Assembly (NCBI GenBank): GCA_910577395.1
Contig: CAJTLG010000015.1
Location: forward strand, 1 to 39,182
Reading direction: 5' to 3'
Length of the DNA stretch: 39,182 bases
DNA from: an uncultured Vampirovibrio sp.
GTDB taxonomy: Bacteria > Cyanobacteriota > Vampirovibrionia > Gastranaerophilales > Gastranaerophilaceae
Shown here: in pieces, positions 16,264-24,027 of the stretch
Layout of the letters: each line of letters begins with the position of its first letter
Numbering within the stretch: position 1 is the stretch's first letter
Notes under the pieces: generated by a model
What the model saw: only the letters and a program-made list of their open reading frames with translations
The model's database searches: none
Told to the model about the DNA's origin: nothing
Made by a program: the position numbers and the translations under genes

Positions 16264-17706
16264 ATGAAAAGATGGGTAATTATAACATTTTTTATAATAT
16301 TCTTTTGCCTTCAAAATTTTGAGGCAGTGGCCCATAAATCCTTAGTTGAAGATACAAGTTCACCTCTTGATGCCTATTGTGCCAGTTGTACCAAGGAAAA
16401 AGACGTTGACGTGAAGGCAGAAATTGTTGAACACTTTAAAGAAACGCCAATATTGATAAGCTTGGATGAATGTATAGGGACAGCACTTCTTAATAACTTT
16501 AATATTAAAGTTGCAAATTCAGAATATGTAAGCTCTCGGTGGGATTACAGAAATGCTCTTGCCCAGTTTCTGCCCGAAGTAAATTTTGAAGGATATAGTA
16601 TATATTATAGCGGGCAAGTTCTTGTGGGCGGAGTTGTGCCGGACCACGTAGAGGAGCTTGCTTTATCAGGCACTTTAAAGGTAACACATGACCTTACAAA
16701 GGGCGGTTCACAGATATTTGAAGCTAAAGCAAGAAAACTGGCTGCACGTGCAAATTTAAAAAATCTCGATTTTACAAAAGATGAAGTAATTTTAGAAACC
16801 GCTAGAGATTATTATGAGCTTTTGCGGGCAAAAATCAGTATTGAAATTCAACTTAAAAACCTTTATGAAAGAACAGCACAGTTAAAACTTACGCAAACCC
16901 TTATGGAGGCCGGGCTTGGTACAAGGTTTGATGTCATCAGGTCTAAAGGTGAACAGGCGCTTGCGGAACAAAATTTAATGGCAGCTTTAAATAATTTTAG
17001 GACAAATCAGGCAAAGCTTGCTAATATTATGGGAATAGAGGTTAATACGCATCTTTTTCCTATAGAAAATGAAGTAACACCATTTGTATTGATAGATGAG
17101 GCATTAGGTGTTGATGAACTCTTCAGGGTGGCTGAATTTTCGCGTGATGATGTAAAAGCACAGGAAAATAAAATAAAAACCTTGAAAGAGGAAAAGCATA
17201 AAGTTTATACCGATTTTGTTCCGCGCCCCAGAATCACATATCAGGGTCAATTTCAAGGTACAGCAAGAGCAGGTGTTTACGGGAACAATGTGCTTGGGGC
17301 GTATCTTGATGTACCAATTGGTTCAAGGCTTGGGGTGGGCACCATAACAAAAGCTAATAGCATTCAGGCACAAATTGATGCCCAAACACATAGGCTGGAG
17401 GTACTTTTAAGAAATATAAGACAAGATATTATAGCAAATTATTATAAGGCACAAATTTTAAAAGACAGGATTGAAATAGCAAAAAGGCAAGTAGAGTATG
17501 CCTCAGATAGTGTTAAGCTTGCAGAATTGCGCCTGGATGCCGGTGAAGGTATATTGATTGACGTTATACAGGCTCAAACTATCAAAAATAATGCAAGAAT
17601 AGAGCTTTTAAGCACCATAGTTGATTACAATATTAATCAAATTCAACTTTTATATGACAATGGCACGATTTCGTATGACAGTATTGTAAAAAATTACAAG
17701 CCGTAG
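16264..17706 (+). CDS. TolC-family outer-membrane efflux protein
   Basis: The 480-residue protein starts with a signal peptide (VIITFFIIFFCLQNFEAVA). It has the two-fold TolC layout: SLDECIGTALLNNFNIKVANSEY opens the first repeat, followed by long helices (LETARDYYELLRAKISIEIQ, LMEAGLGTRFDVIRSKGEQALAEQNL). In the second half LRNIRQDIIANYYKAQILKDR and AGEGILIDVIQAQTIKNNAR repeat the pattern. Members form trimeric outer-membrane channels for type I secretion or RND/ABC efflux. No membrane-fusion protein or pump lies nearby, so the partner is unlinked. No Shine-Dalgarno is seen at the ATG. Confidence 0.88.
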   Translation: MKRWVIITFFIIFFCLQNFEAVAHKSLVEDTSSPLDAYCASCTKEKDVDVKAEIVEHFKETPILISLDECIGTALLNNFNIKVANSEYVSSRWDYRNALAQFLPEVNFEGYSIYYSGQVLVGGVVPDHVEELALSGTLKVTHDLTKGGSQIFEAKARKLAARANLKNLDFTKDEVILETARDYYELLRAKISIEIQLKNLYERTAQLKLTQTLMEAGLGTRFDVIRSKGEQALAEQNLMAALNNFRTNQAKLANIMGIEVNTHLFPIENEVTPFVLIDEALGVDELFRVAEFSRDDVKAQENKIKTLKEEKHKVYTDFVPRPRITYQGQFQGTARAGVYGNNVLGAYLDVPIGSRLGVGTITKANSIQAQIDAQTHRLEVLLRNIRQDIIANYYKAQILKDRIEIAKRQVEYASDSVKLAELRLDAGEGILIDVIQAQTIKNNARIELLSTIVDYNINQIQLLYDNGTISYDSIVKNYKP

Positions 17707-17746
17707 TTATAAGACTTTTCGTCTTAATGTAAAGTTTTGTAAAATA

Positions 17747-17752
17747 TATAAT
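17747..17752 (+). promoter_or_regulatory. -10 box upstream of the EF-hand/coiled-coil gene
   Basis: TATAAT at 17747-17752, with a poor TTAATG -35 at 17-bp spacing. The leader to the ATG is about 65 bases. Confidence 0.45.
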
Positions 17753-17823
17753 GAATATTGAAATCGTATATACTTATTTGTTTTTATTAAAGAGTAAGTA
17801 ACTTGAAGTGAAAGGATTTACAA

Positions 17824-19419
17824 ATGGCAATTAACGCAGCAGTAAATAACATTTATCAAAATTATGCTACACAAAACGGTAACGGTGCAGCTGACGGTTT
17901 AAAAAATTATACGGTTAACGGTAACGAGGTGCTTTTTGAAGAAACAAATGGCGAAACATTTAAAGTTAGAGTAAGTGCTAATGAATTAGACCAGCTAAAC
18001 GGCACTAATAAAACTGCAGAAACCGCAAAAGCTCAAGGCGCAACTTCAGCAGACGGTAAATCTTCAGAAGAAATCCAAAAGGAAATTGATGCTTTAAATG
18101 AAACAAAAGCTCAGACTTTAGAAGAAATGGAAAAAATTGAAACTGAAGTTGAAAGATTAGCTGAAGATGTTAAAAAGAAAATTACCGAAGCTGCAGAACA
18201 ACAAGATAAGAGAGTAGAACAATATGAAGAAGAAGTTCAAAACTCTATTAAACGCAATGTTGAGGCTTATGTTAACGCTAACAAAAGCGGCGAAAAAATG
18301 AGTCAAGATGAATTGCAAGCTAATGTTGCAAATGAAATCAACGGTTTTGCACCTGAACTCGGTGATATTGTTTCAAGCTTATTTGTTGCAAATAGCGAAA
18401 TTGATTTAATTGACATACATTTGGATACATTAAAAAGTATGGCAACTACTGTAAGTGACCTTGAATCTCAAATAAGCGTTAAAGAATCACAATATGAAAG
18501 TGCAAAAGCAGCTGAAGATGCAGCTAAAGCTGCAGAACAACAAGCAAAATCCTGTGACCCTATCGGCTTTAAAGATGCTGAAGGCAACCAGTTTGACTTT
18601 ATAGTTATGGATGCAGACGGTTTTAATACAACTTCTGATTTCCTTGGTGCTACAGGCAACTGGGATGCTATGGAGGCATTAAACAAAAATGATGACAACA
18701 TAATTGATTTAAATGAGCTTAAAGCTAGTAATATCGGCCTTGTTATGACCGGTAAAGACGGCAAGCAGACAATAATGGATGCTGCAGCAATTTCTGCAAT
18801 GTTTGGCAGTGATTTTTCAATTGATTTAAAATCTTACGATAAAAACGGCAAATACGAAGGCATTACTAATGCGGATAACGACGGAAACGGTGTTATTGAC
18901 CAGGATTTGCAAGGAACATTTTCACTTAATACTGCAAGCGGTAAATTAAAAGGCTATAATACGCTTGATGACCAGGAATGGCTTGCTGAACGCTATGGTA
19001 TTGCTGCAAACATAGTATACGACCCGGATAAAGACGGTAAAGTTCCTGCAACAGGTAATGAGCCTGCAGAAGGTGAATTTGCGGTTGAAGGCAGCGAAGA
19101 ACTTCAAGAGCATGTAGCATTTATCAACCAATACACTCAAACTGTTAAAGAACTAAGAGAAGCCCTTAAACAAGCTTGGGAAAACCTTGGACTTAAAGAA
19201 GAAGTAATTGATATCATTGGTGACAGTGCAAAGACTGTAGCTGAAGGCGAAGCAGCTAAATTCTATGAAGAAATTCGTGAAGCACAAGCAGAAAATGAAA
19301 CCGCTCCGGCTGATGAAAACAACGAAGAAACAATTGTTGTTGGTGCAAATATTCCAACCGAAGATAAAACTGAAGAAGATGAACTAAAAGAAGAGAAAAA
19401 AGAAGAAAAAGCAGCTTAA
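17824..19419 (+). CDS. Acidic coiled-coil protein with EF-hand-like loops
   Basis: The 531-residue protein has no signal peptide or membrane segment. Residues about 80-240 are heptad-rich, Glu/Lys/Ala coiled coil. EF-hand-like calcium loops follow: NKNDDNIIDLNE (287-298, with Glu at position 12), DNDGNGVIDQD (351-361) and a weaker DPDKDGK (400-406). The C-terminus is a Glu/Lys tail. AAAGGA precedes the ATG. The composition is strongly acidic and repetitive, and the codon choice looks more uniform than in neighbours, suggesting strong expression. A sharp 12-bp terminator follows, so it is monocistronic. I cannot assign a family; a calcium-responsive structural or non-classically exported protein is possible. 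Confidence 0.7.
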   Translation: MAINAAVNNIYQNYATQNGNGAADGLKNYTVNGNEVLFEETNGETFKVRVSANELDQLNGTNKTAETAKAQGATSADGKSSEEIQKEIDALNETKAQTLEEMEKIETEVERLAEDVKKKITEAAEQQDKRVEQYEEEVQNSIKRNVEAYVNANKSGEKMSQDELQANVANEINGFAPELGDIVSSLFVANSEIDLIDIHLDTLKSMATTVSDLESQISVKESQYESAKAAEDAAKAAEQQAKSCDPIGFKDAEGNQFDFIVMDADGFNTTSDFLGATGNWDAMEALNKNDDNIIDLNELKASNIGLVMTGKDGKQTIMDAAAISAMFGSDFSIDLKSYDKNGKYEGITNADNDGNGVIDQDLQGTFSLNTASGKLKGYNTLDDQEWLAERYGIAANIVYDPDKDGKVPATGNEPAEGEFAVEGSEELQEHVAFINQYTQTVKELREALKQAWENLGLKEEVIDIIGDSAKTVAEGEAAKFYEEIREAQAENETAPADENNEETIVVGANIPTEDKTEEDELKEEKKEEKAA

Positions 19420-19450
19420 TATTAAATAAAATAATAGAGATGGAATAAAG

Positions 19451-19489
19451 TTAAAAACGCCCGTTGTGCGCAAGCAAGGGCGTTTTTAA
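19451..19489 (+). terminator. Strong Rho-independent terminator
   Basis: A perfect 12-bp stem TTAAAAACGCCC (19451-19462) with GGGCGTTTTTAA (19478-19489); the loop contains a further TTG/CAA pairing. Confidence 0.88.
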
Positions 19490-19545
19490 CATATTAACTC
19501 TTTTTTTATGTTATACTATATAAATCAGTGATTTGTGGGTTTAGT

Positions 19546-20640
19546 ATGAAAAAAATATTTTCATTATTTTTAACTATTTATTTATTGTTTTTTTCCGGAC
19601 AGGCATTTTGTGCAGAGGCCTCGTTAGATGAAATGATAGGCCAGATGATTATAGTTGGCTTTAAAGGCAATTCTACTGTTTCGCGCGGATTTAAAAATGT
19701 TATAAAAGAGCTTAACAACGGCAAGATATCAGGGGTTATATTTTTTGAAGACAATATCAAAAATAAACAAAGCTTATTCAATATGACTGATATCGTTTAT
19801 AAGTCAAGAATGTCTGCCAGACCTTTTATTGCCGTAGATATGGAGGGCGGGCAAGTACAGCGTTTAAATTCTAAAAACGGTTTTGAAGATTTTCCATCCG
19901 CATCCAAAGTTGCCGCTATGGATATTAAGCAGGTTCAAGAAACCTATTCTAATATGGCACAAACTCTTGCCGGAAATCTTTTTAACTTAAATTTTGCTCC
20001 TTGTGTTGATTTAGATTTAAATGAAAATTCCATACTTCATAAAAAAGAAAGAAGTTACTCATCTGACCCTGCAAAAGTTGCACTTTTTGCAAATGAATTA
20101 ATAAATGCGCATTATGATAAAGCAATTGTTACTGTGCTTAAGCATTTTCCGGGTCATGGCAGTGTTGCTGCCGATACTCATTTAAATTTTGCAGATGCAA
20201 CTGAAACCCATACGACTGCTGAACTTTTACCGTATAAGAATTTAATGTTTAAAAACAATCTTATAATGGTTATGGTATCCCATGTTTTTAATAAAAACTA
20301 TGATGAAATATATCCTGCAAGTCTTTCATATAACACCATTGGTTGGATTTTAAGAAGTGAGCTGGGTTTTGACGGTGTTGTAATTACGGACGACCTTGAT
20401 ATGGGGGCTATTAAACATAACTACGACTTAGAAGAAACGGTTATACAGGCTATTAATGCCGGTAATGATATTTTACTGTTTTCAAACAGGCACCCTTACA
20501 ACCCAAATTTGGTTGATGATATTAATAAGATTATAAAGAATGCCATTGTCGAAGGGCTTATTAAGCCGGATAGAATTCAAGAATCATACGATAGAATTAT
20601 TAAATTGAAAAAAGCCATAATTGCGGCAGAAAAGAAATAA
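19546..20640 (+). CDS. nagZ: Exported GH3 beta-N-acetylhexosaminidase (NagZ-like)
   Basis: The start at 19546 is chosen over a GTG six codons upstream because it opens a signal peptide (KKIFSLFLTIYLLFFSGQAFCA). The mature protein is a GH3 TIM barrel: DMEGGQVQR (98-106), KHFPGHG with the distal D-TH (199-212), the NagZ signature that replaces the usual acid/base, and ITDDLDMGAI with nucleophile Asp282. NagZ removes N-acetylglucosamine from muropeptides. In Proteobacteria it is cytosolic; a signal peptide here predicts periplasmic or extracellular action on the cell wall. The length (364) suits single-domain NagZ. A terminator follows at 20657. Confidence 0.9.
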   Translation: MKKIFSLFLTIYLLFFSGQAFCAEASLDEMIGQMIIVGFKGNSTVSRGFKNVIKELNNGKISGVIFFEDNIKNKQSLFNMTDIVYKSRMSARPFIAVDMEGGQVQRLNSKNGFEDFPSASKVAAMDIKQVQETYSNMAQTLAGNLFNLNFAPCVDLDLNENSILHKKERSYSSDPAKVALFANELINAHYDKAIVTVLKHFPGHGSVAADTHLNFADATETHTTAELLPYKNLMFKNNLIMVMVSHVFNKNYDEIYPASLSYNTIGWILRSELGFDGVVITDDLDMGAIKHNYDLEETVIQAINAGNDILLFSNRHPYNPNLVDDINKIIKNAIVEGLIKPDRIQESYDRIIKLKKAIIAAEKK

Positions 20641-20656
20641 ACAATTTTTGCATAAT

Positions 20657-20689
20657 AAAAATCCCCGTGATAAAAAACGGGGATTTTTT
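20657..20689. terminator. Bidirectional terminator between nagZ and the GGGtGRT gene
   Basis: Stem AAAATCCCCGT (20658-20668) with ACGGGGATTTT (20677-20687). T-runs flank it on both strands, so it can serve both convergent genes. Confidence 0.85.
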
Positions 20690-20707
20690 CATTTAGAGAA
20701 TAGTTTT

Positions 20708-21706
20708 TTATTTTGAGGCGTTTTCTACAGCAACTGCCACAGCAACGGTAGCACCAACCATAGGGTTGTTGCCCATACCGATAACGCCCATCATTTCAAC
20801 GTGGGCGGGAACTGATGATGACCCTGCAAATTGTGCATCACCGTGCATTCTGCCCATGGTATCCGTCATACCGTATGATGCAGGACCTGCAGCAACGTTG
20901 TCTGGATGAAGTGTTCTGCCTGTACCGCCACCTGATGCAACAGAGAAGTATTTACGGTTATTTTCGCCGCACCATTTTTTATAAGTACCTGCCACAGGGT
21001 GTTGAAACCTTGTTGGATTAGTTGAATTACCTGTAATAGAAACGTCAACACCTTCTTGTATCATTATTGCAACGCCTTCCGATACATCATCGGCACCGTA
21101 CACTTTTACTTTAGATTTTTCACCGGTAGAAAAAGGAGTTTCTTTAATGATGTTTAATTTGCCGGTTTTGTAATCGTATTGGGTTTCAACGTGTGTGAAA
21201 CCGTTTATTCTTGAGATAATATATGCGGCATCTTTACCAAGACCGTTTAAAATAACTCTCAAGGGTTCTTTTCTTACCTTATTGGCGTTTCTTGCAATAC
21301 CAATTGCACCTTCGGCAGCTGCAAAAGATTCATGTCCTGCAAGGAAACAGAAACATTTAGTTTCTTCTCTTAAAAGCATTGCACCAAGATTACCATGGCC
21401 TATACCTACCTTTCTTGTATCGCCAACTGAGCCCGGTACCGCAAAAGCTTGTAATCCAAGACCGATAGCTTCGGCAGCATCAGCTGCTGATGTGCAGCCT
21501 TTTTTAATAGCAATGGCGCAACCCAATGTATATGCCCAAACCGCATTTTCAAAAGCGATAGGCTGAATACCTTTAACAATTTCTTCTACATTAATCCCCT
21601 TTGAAAGGCATAAAGCTTGTACATCTTCAAGGGATTTAAAGCCGTATTCGGCTAAAATTTTATCAAGTTTAGCCTGACGTCTATCTTGTCCTTCAAATTT
21701 TATCAT
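20708..21706 (-). CDS. GGGtGRT protein
   Basis: The 332-residue protein carries the family signature SVASGGGTGRTLHPDN, plus GIGHGNLGAMLLREE and FLAGHESFAAAEGAIG. GGGtGRT proteins are highly conserved in anaerobes and nearly always sit beside an iron-sulfur scaffold-like protein; their activity is not established as far as I know. Here the partner gene is 17 bp upstream, so the two are almost certainly co-transcribed. Several Cys (CFCFLAGH, KKWCGENN) might bind metal or a cluster. AAAGGA lies 10-11 bases before the ATG. Transcription ends at the bidirectional terminator. Confidence 0.9.
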   Translation of the reverse strand: MIKFEGQDRRQAKLDKILAEYGFKSLEDVQALCLSKGINVEEIVKGIQPIAFENAVWAYTLGCAIAIKKGCTSAADAAEAIGLGLQAFAVPGSVGDTRKVGIGHGNLGAMLLREETKCFCFLAGHESFAAAEGAIGIARNANKVRKEPLRVILNGLGKDAAYIISRINGFTHVETQYDYKTGKLNIIKETPFSTGEKSKVKVYGADDVSEGVAIMIQEGVDVSITGNSTNPTRFQHPVAGTYKKWCGENNRKYFSVASGGGTGRTLHPDNVAAGPASYGMTDTMGRMHGDAQFAGSSSVPAHVEMMGVIGMGNNPMVGATVAVAVAVENASK

Positions 21707-21723
21707 ATCTCAATTTTCCTTTA

Positions 21724-22425
21724 CTACTCTTTTCTTGGGTCTACTTTTTTAACTGCTTCATCAAATCTGCCGTACTGACCAATGTTTTTTTCAAAAGCTT
21801 CTTTTGGGTCAACGCCTTTTTTGATTTGTTCCATCATTTTTCCAAGATGCACAAACTTGTAACCAATAATTTCATCATTAGCATCAAGGCCAAGTTCAAG
21901 AATATAGCCTTCCGCTACTTCAAGATATCTTGGACCTTTTTGTTTTGTTGAAAATATTGTTCCAACCTGTGATCTTAAACCTTTTCCAAGGTCTTCAAGC
22001 CCAGCACCGACAGGAAGTCCGTTTTCGGAAAATGCCGTTTGTGTTCTGCCGTAAACAATTTGTAGGAATAATTCCCTCATTGCCACATTTATGGCATCAC
22101 AAACAAGGTCCGTATTAAGCGCTTCCAGGATAGTTTTTCCGGGAAGAATTTCGCCTGCCATTGCAGCCGAATGTGTCATACCGGAACATCCAAGAGTTTC
22201 AACAAGCGCTTCTTGTATTATACCGTTTTTAACATTTAAGGTTAATTTACAAGTACCTTGTTGTGGCGCACAGCAACCGCAGCCATGGGTTAAACCTGAA
22301 ATATCCTCAATTTTCTTAGCCTTTGTCCAATCGCCTTCTTGTGGGATTGGAGCAGGTTCGCCCTTTACGCCGCGCGCAATTGGGCACATTTGCTCAACTT
22401 CGTGAGAAATTTGTATTGTACTCAT
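21724..22425 (-). CDS. NifU/IscU-like iron-sulfur cluster scaffold protein (GGGtGRT partner)
   Basis: The 233-residue protein resembles the NifU N-terminal scaffold fold in LKLTLNVKNGIIQEALVETLGCSGMTHS-type sequence and has a preceding THGCGCCAPQQGTC segment with four Cys. In true IscU three Cys and an Asp hold a nascent cluster; here the spacing differs, which marks the branch associated with GGGtGRT. It is the first gene of a two-gene operon with a strong GGAGGAGAG ribosome site. The inferred role is cluster assembly or carriage for its partner. Confidence 0.85.
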   Translation of the reverse strand: MSTIQISHEVEQMCPIARGVKGEPAPIPQEGDWTKAKKIEDISGLTHGCGCCAPQQGTCKLTLNVKNGIIQEALVETLGCSGMTHSAAMAGEILPGKTILEALNTDLVCDAINVAMRELFLQIVYGRTQTAFSENGLPVGAGLEDLGKGLRSQVGTIFSTKQKGPRYLEVAEGYILELGLDANDEIIGYKFVHLGKMMEQIKKGVDPKEAFEKNIGQYGRFDEAVKKVDPRKE

Positions 22426-22508
22426 ATTTTTCTCTCCTCCAAAAGTAACAATGCTTTAAACCTATTCTACTATCCTCAAAGTAAAAAAGCAAAAAATATG
22501 TTTAACAG

Positions 22509-22553
22509 TAATAATCTCATTTTCTTTTATATTGAAAGAAGATGAGATTATTA
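22509..22553. repeat. Long perfect stem-loop in intergenic DNA
   Basis: A 19-bp stem (22509-22527 with 22535-22553, one G-T wobble) and a 7-base loop. Outer arms are TAATAATCTCAT and ATGAGATTATTA. There is no adjacent U-run of terminator quality on either strand. Confidence 0.8.
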
Positions 22554-22589
22554 AAAGAAAATCCGTCAAATGGTGCTGTGCTGTAAATT

Positions 22590-23933
22590 TTATCGGCAAA
22601 GCGCATGGGCAAAAATTTCGCCGGCACAGTGATTATAATGCCTGCCGTCATCTTTTGTAAAAAGATTTTCCCAGTGGCTTTTTGGGGTGCCGTCAGTTGA
22701 ATATGAAGGATTACACATCATCAGGTGATGAGTGTTTGTATCGTACCGCAGCGGGAAAATATCGTGCATTTGCATAAAACTGGGAAGTTTGTCTGAAGGA
22801 AATTCACTTGCAAAGAGTGATGTTTTTATTCTGTTAAGACGTTCTTCATAGCTTGCACCGCCGGGGTCATTATCATTTGATACTTCAACACCCGGTGCAT
22901 AATTTCTGCTATACTTCATAACTTCTGACCAATATTTCGCCGAATAAAAATCATCAGGGTTAACAAATGTAGTACCTGCTGTTAATCCAAGATTTTTGTA
23001 TCTTTCAAAGTCTCCTGTACTTTTTTCGCCAACAAAACTTATAGTGAATGAACCGGTTCTTGTCCTGATTTCATTTAGGATGTATTGCATCTGGTGATAA
23101 TTCGGAAGTCTTCCGACCCCGGTGTAATTGATACAATCATATCCGCCGATATGCTTTGCCGAATCTATAAACATAGCTTCAAATCCGAGTTTCATAAGTT
23201 TTACACACTCGTTTATGAAAAGCTCCTGGTGTTCATAATTATCCCAATTGAATGGAATATCGGTATTTTCACCGGTTGATACTTTCATTTGCCCTTCTGA
23301 TATCACAATCCTAAAACCGGTTTTTATTCCTCTAAAATGCGCCATATCATTAAAGGCTCTAAATTGTTCTTCGGGAGAGATTTTATCTGCAATATCGGTA
23401 CAAATTATATTATTTGAATACCCGCCTCCAAATTTTATGCCATAAATAGAATTCTCTTCATTTGGTGCTTTATTGTATCCGTCACCATAAATATTTGGAA
23501 ATATTTGCGACAGTATAACACAGTTTGCCCAACTTTTGGCCGAAGGAAAAATGGCAGGCAGCAGCTTGATTGATGACAGTATGCCATTTTTACATTCTTC
23601 ACCGTACATTTCAGCTATTGCGCGGTTGTTGATTTCAATGTAATTAGCGCTTCTGCCCCAATTGTCTCCATAATTTGGTGAAATTATCTCTGAAGGAAAT
23701 TTTTCATAAAAAGTATGGCATTCACAAAGTGTAACTATTGAATTTACAGTATCTTTCAAATTTCTTTCAAGAAGTTCGCATGGCAATATATTTGATATCC
23801 ATTTTTTAAAGCAGTGATTTCCTATGCCATGGTATGTGTGTTCTTTTGTCCAATTATCCGGAGCAAGTTTAGTATCAAATCCAAGTGCAATAAGGAATTT
23901 TTCTGTCGGTGTTAAGTTATTTTCTGTATTCAT
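22590..23933 (-). CDS. Divergent glycoside-hydrolase TIM barrel (GH13-like)
   Basis: A 447-residue protein without signal peptide. Four segments fall in the order and spacing of alpha-amylase conserved regions: FRAFNDMAHFRGIKTGFRIV (region I-like, 191-210), GFEAMFIDSAKHIGG (region II, Asp257 as candidate nucleophile), ISFVGEKSTGD (region III, Glu303 as candidate acid/base) and FMQMHDIFPL (region IV, His390-Asp391). The Arg that normally lies two residues before the nucleophile is Phe here, so this is remote or a related clan member, not a typical amylase. The substrate is unknown. TAAAAT ends six bases before the ATG and no Shine-Dalgarno is seen. The gene is divergent from the antiporter. 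Confidence 0.6.
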   Translation of the reverse strand: MNTENNLTPTEKFLIALGFDTKLAPDNWTKEHTYHGIGNHCFKKWISNILPCELLERNLKDTVNSIVTLCECHTFYEKFPSEIISPNYGDNWGRSANYIEINNRAIAEMYGEECKNGILSSIKLLPAIFPSAKSWANCVILSQIFPNIYGDGYNKAPNEENSIYGIKFGGGYSNNIICTDIADKISPEEQFRAFNDMAHFRGIKTGFRIVISEGQMKVSTGENTDIPFNWDNYEHQELFINECVKLMKLGFEAMFIDSAKHIGGYDCINYTGVGRLPNYHQMQYILNEIRTRTGSFTISFVGEKSTGDFERYKNLGLTAGTTFVNPDDFYSAKYWSEVMKYSRNYAPGVEVSNDNDPGGASYEERLNRIKTSLFASEFPSDKLPSFMQMHDIFPLRYDTNTHHLMMCNPSYSTDGTPKSHWENLFTKDDGRHYNHCAGEIFAHALCR

Positions 23934-23939
23934 AGAAAT

Positions 23940-23967
23940 ATTTTAGTTATTTTAAAAAAGTTTTTAA
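23940..23967 (-). promoter_or_regulatory. Promoter of the GH13-like gene (leaderless)
   Basis: Minus-strand TAAAAT (23945-23940), six bases from the ATG at 23933. A weak TTAAAA -35 lies 16 bp upstream. Confidence 0.45.
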
Positions 23968-23991
23968 TTAACCGGCAAGATGTTTTTAGGG

Positions 23992-23997
23992 TATAAT
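23992..23997 (+). promoter_or_regulatory. -10 box of the nhaC gene
   Basis: TATAAT at 23992-23997 with a weak TTAACC -35 at 18-bp spacing. The leader carries AAGG before the ATG at 24028. Confidence 0.5.
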
Positions 23998-24027
23998 TTA
24001 TTTTATTTATTTTTTTAAGGTAATTTT

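Noticed and set aside
17711..17725. AAGAC/GTCTT hairpin after the TolC-like gene
   Set aside because: The stem is five base pairs and lacks a U-run, so it is too weak to call a terminator.
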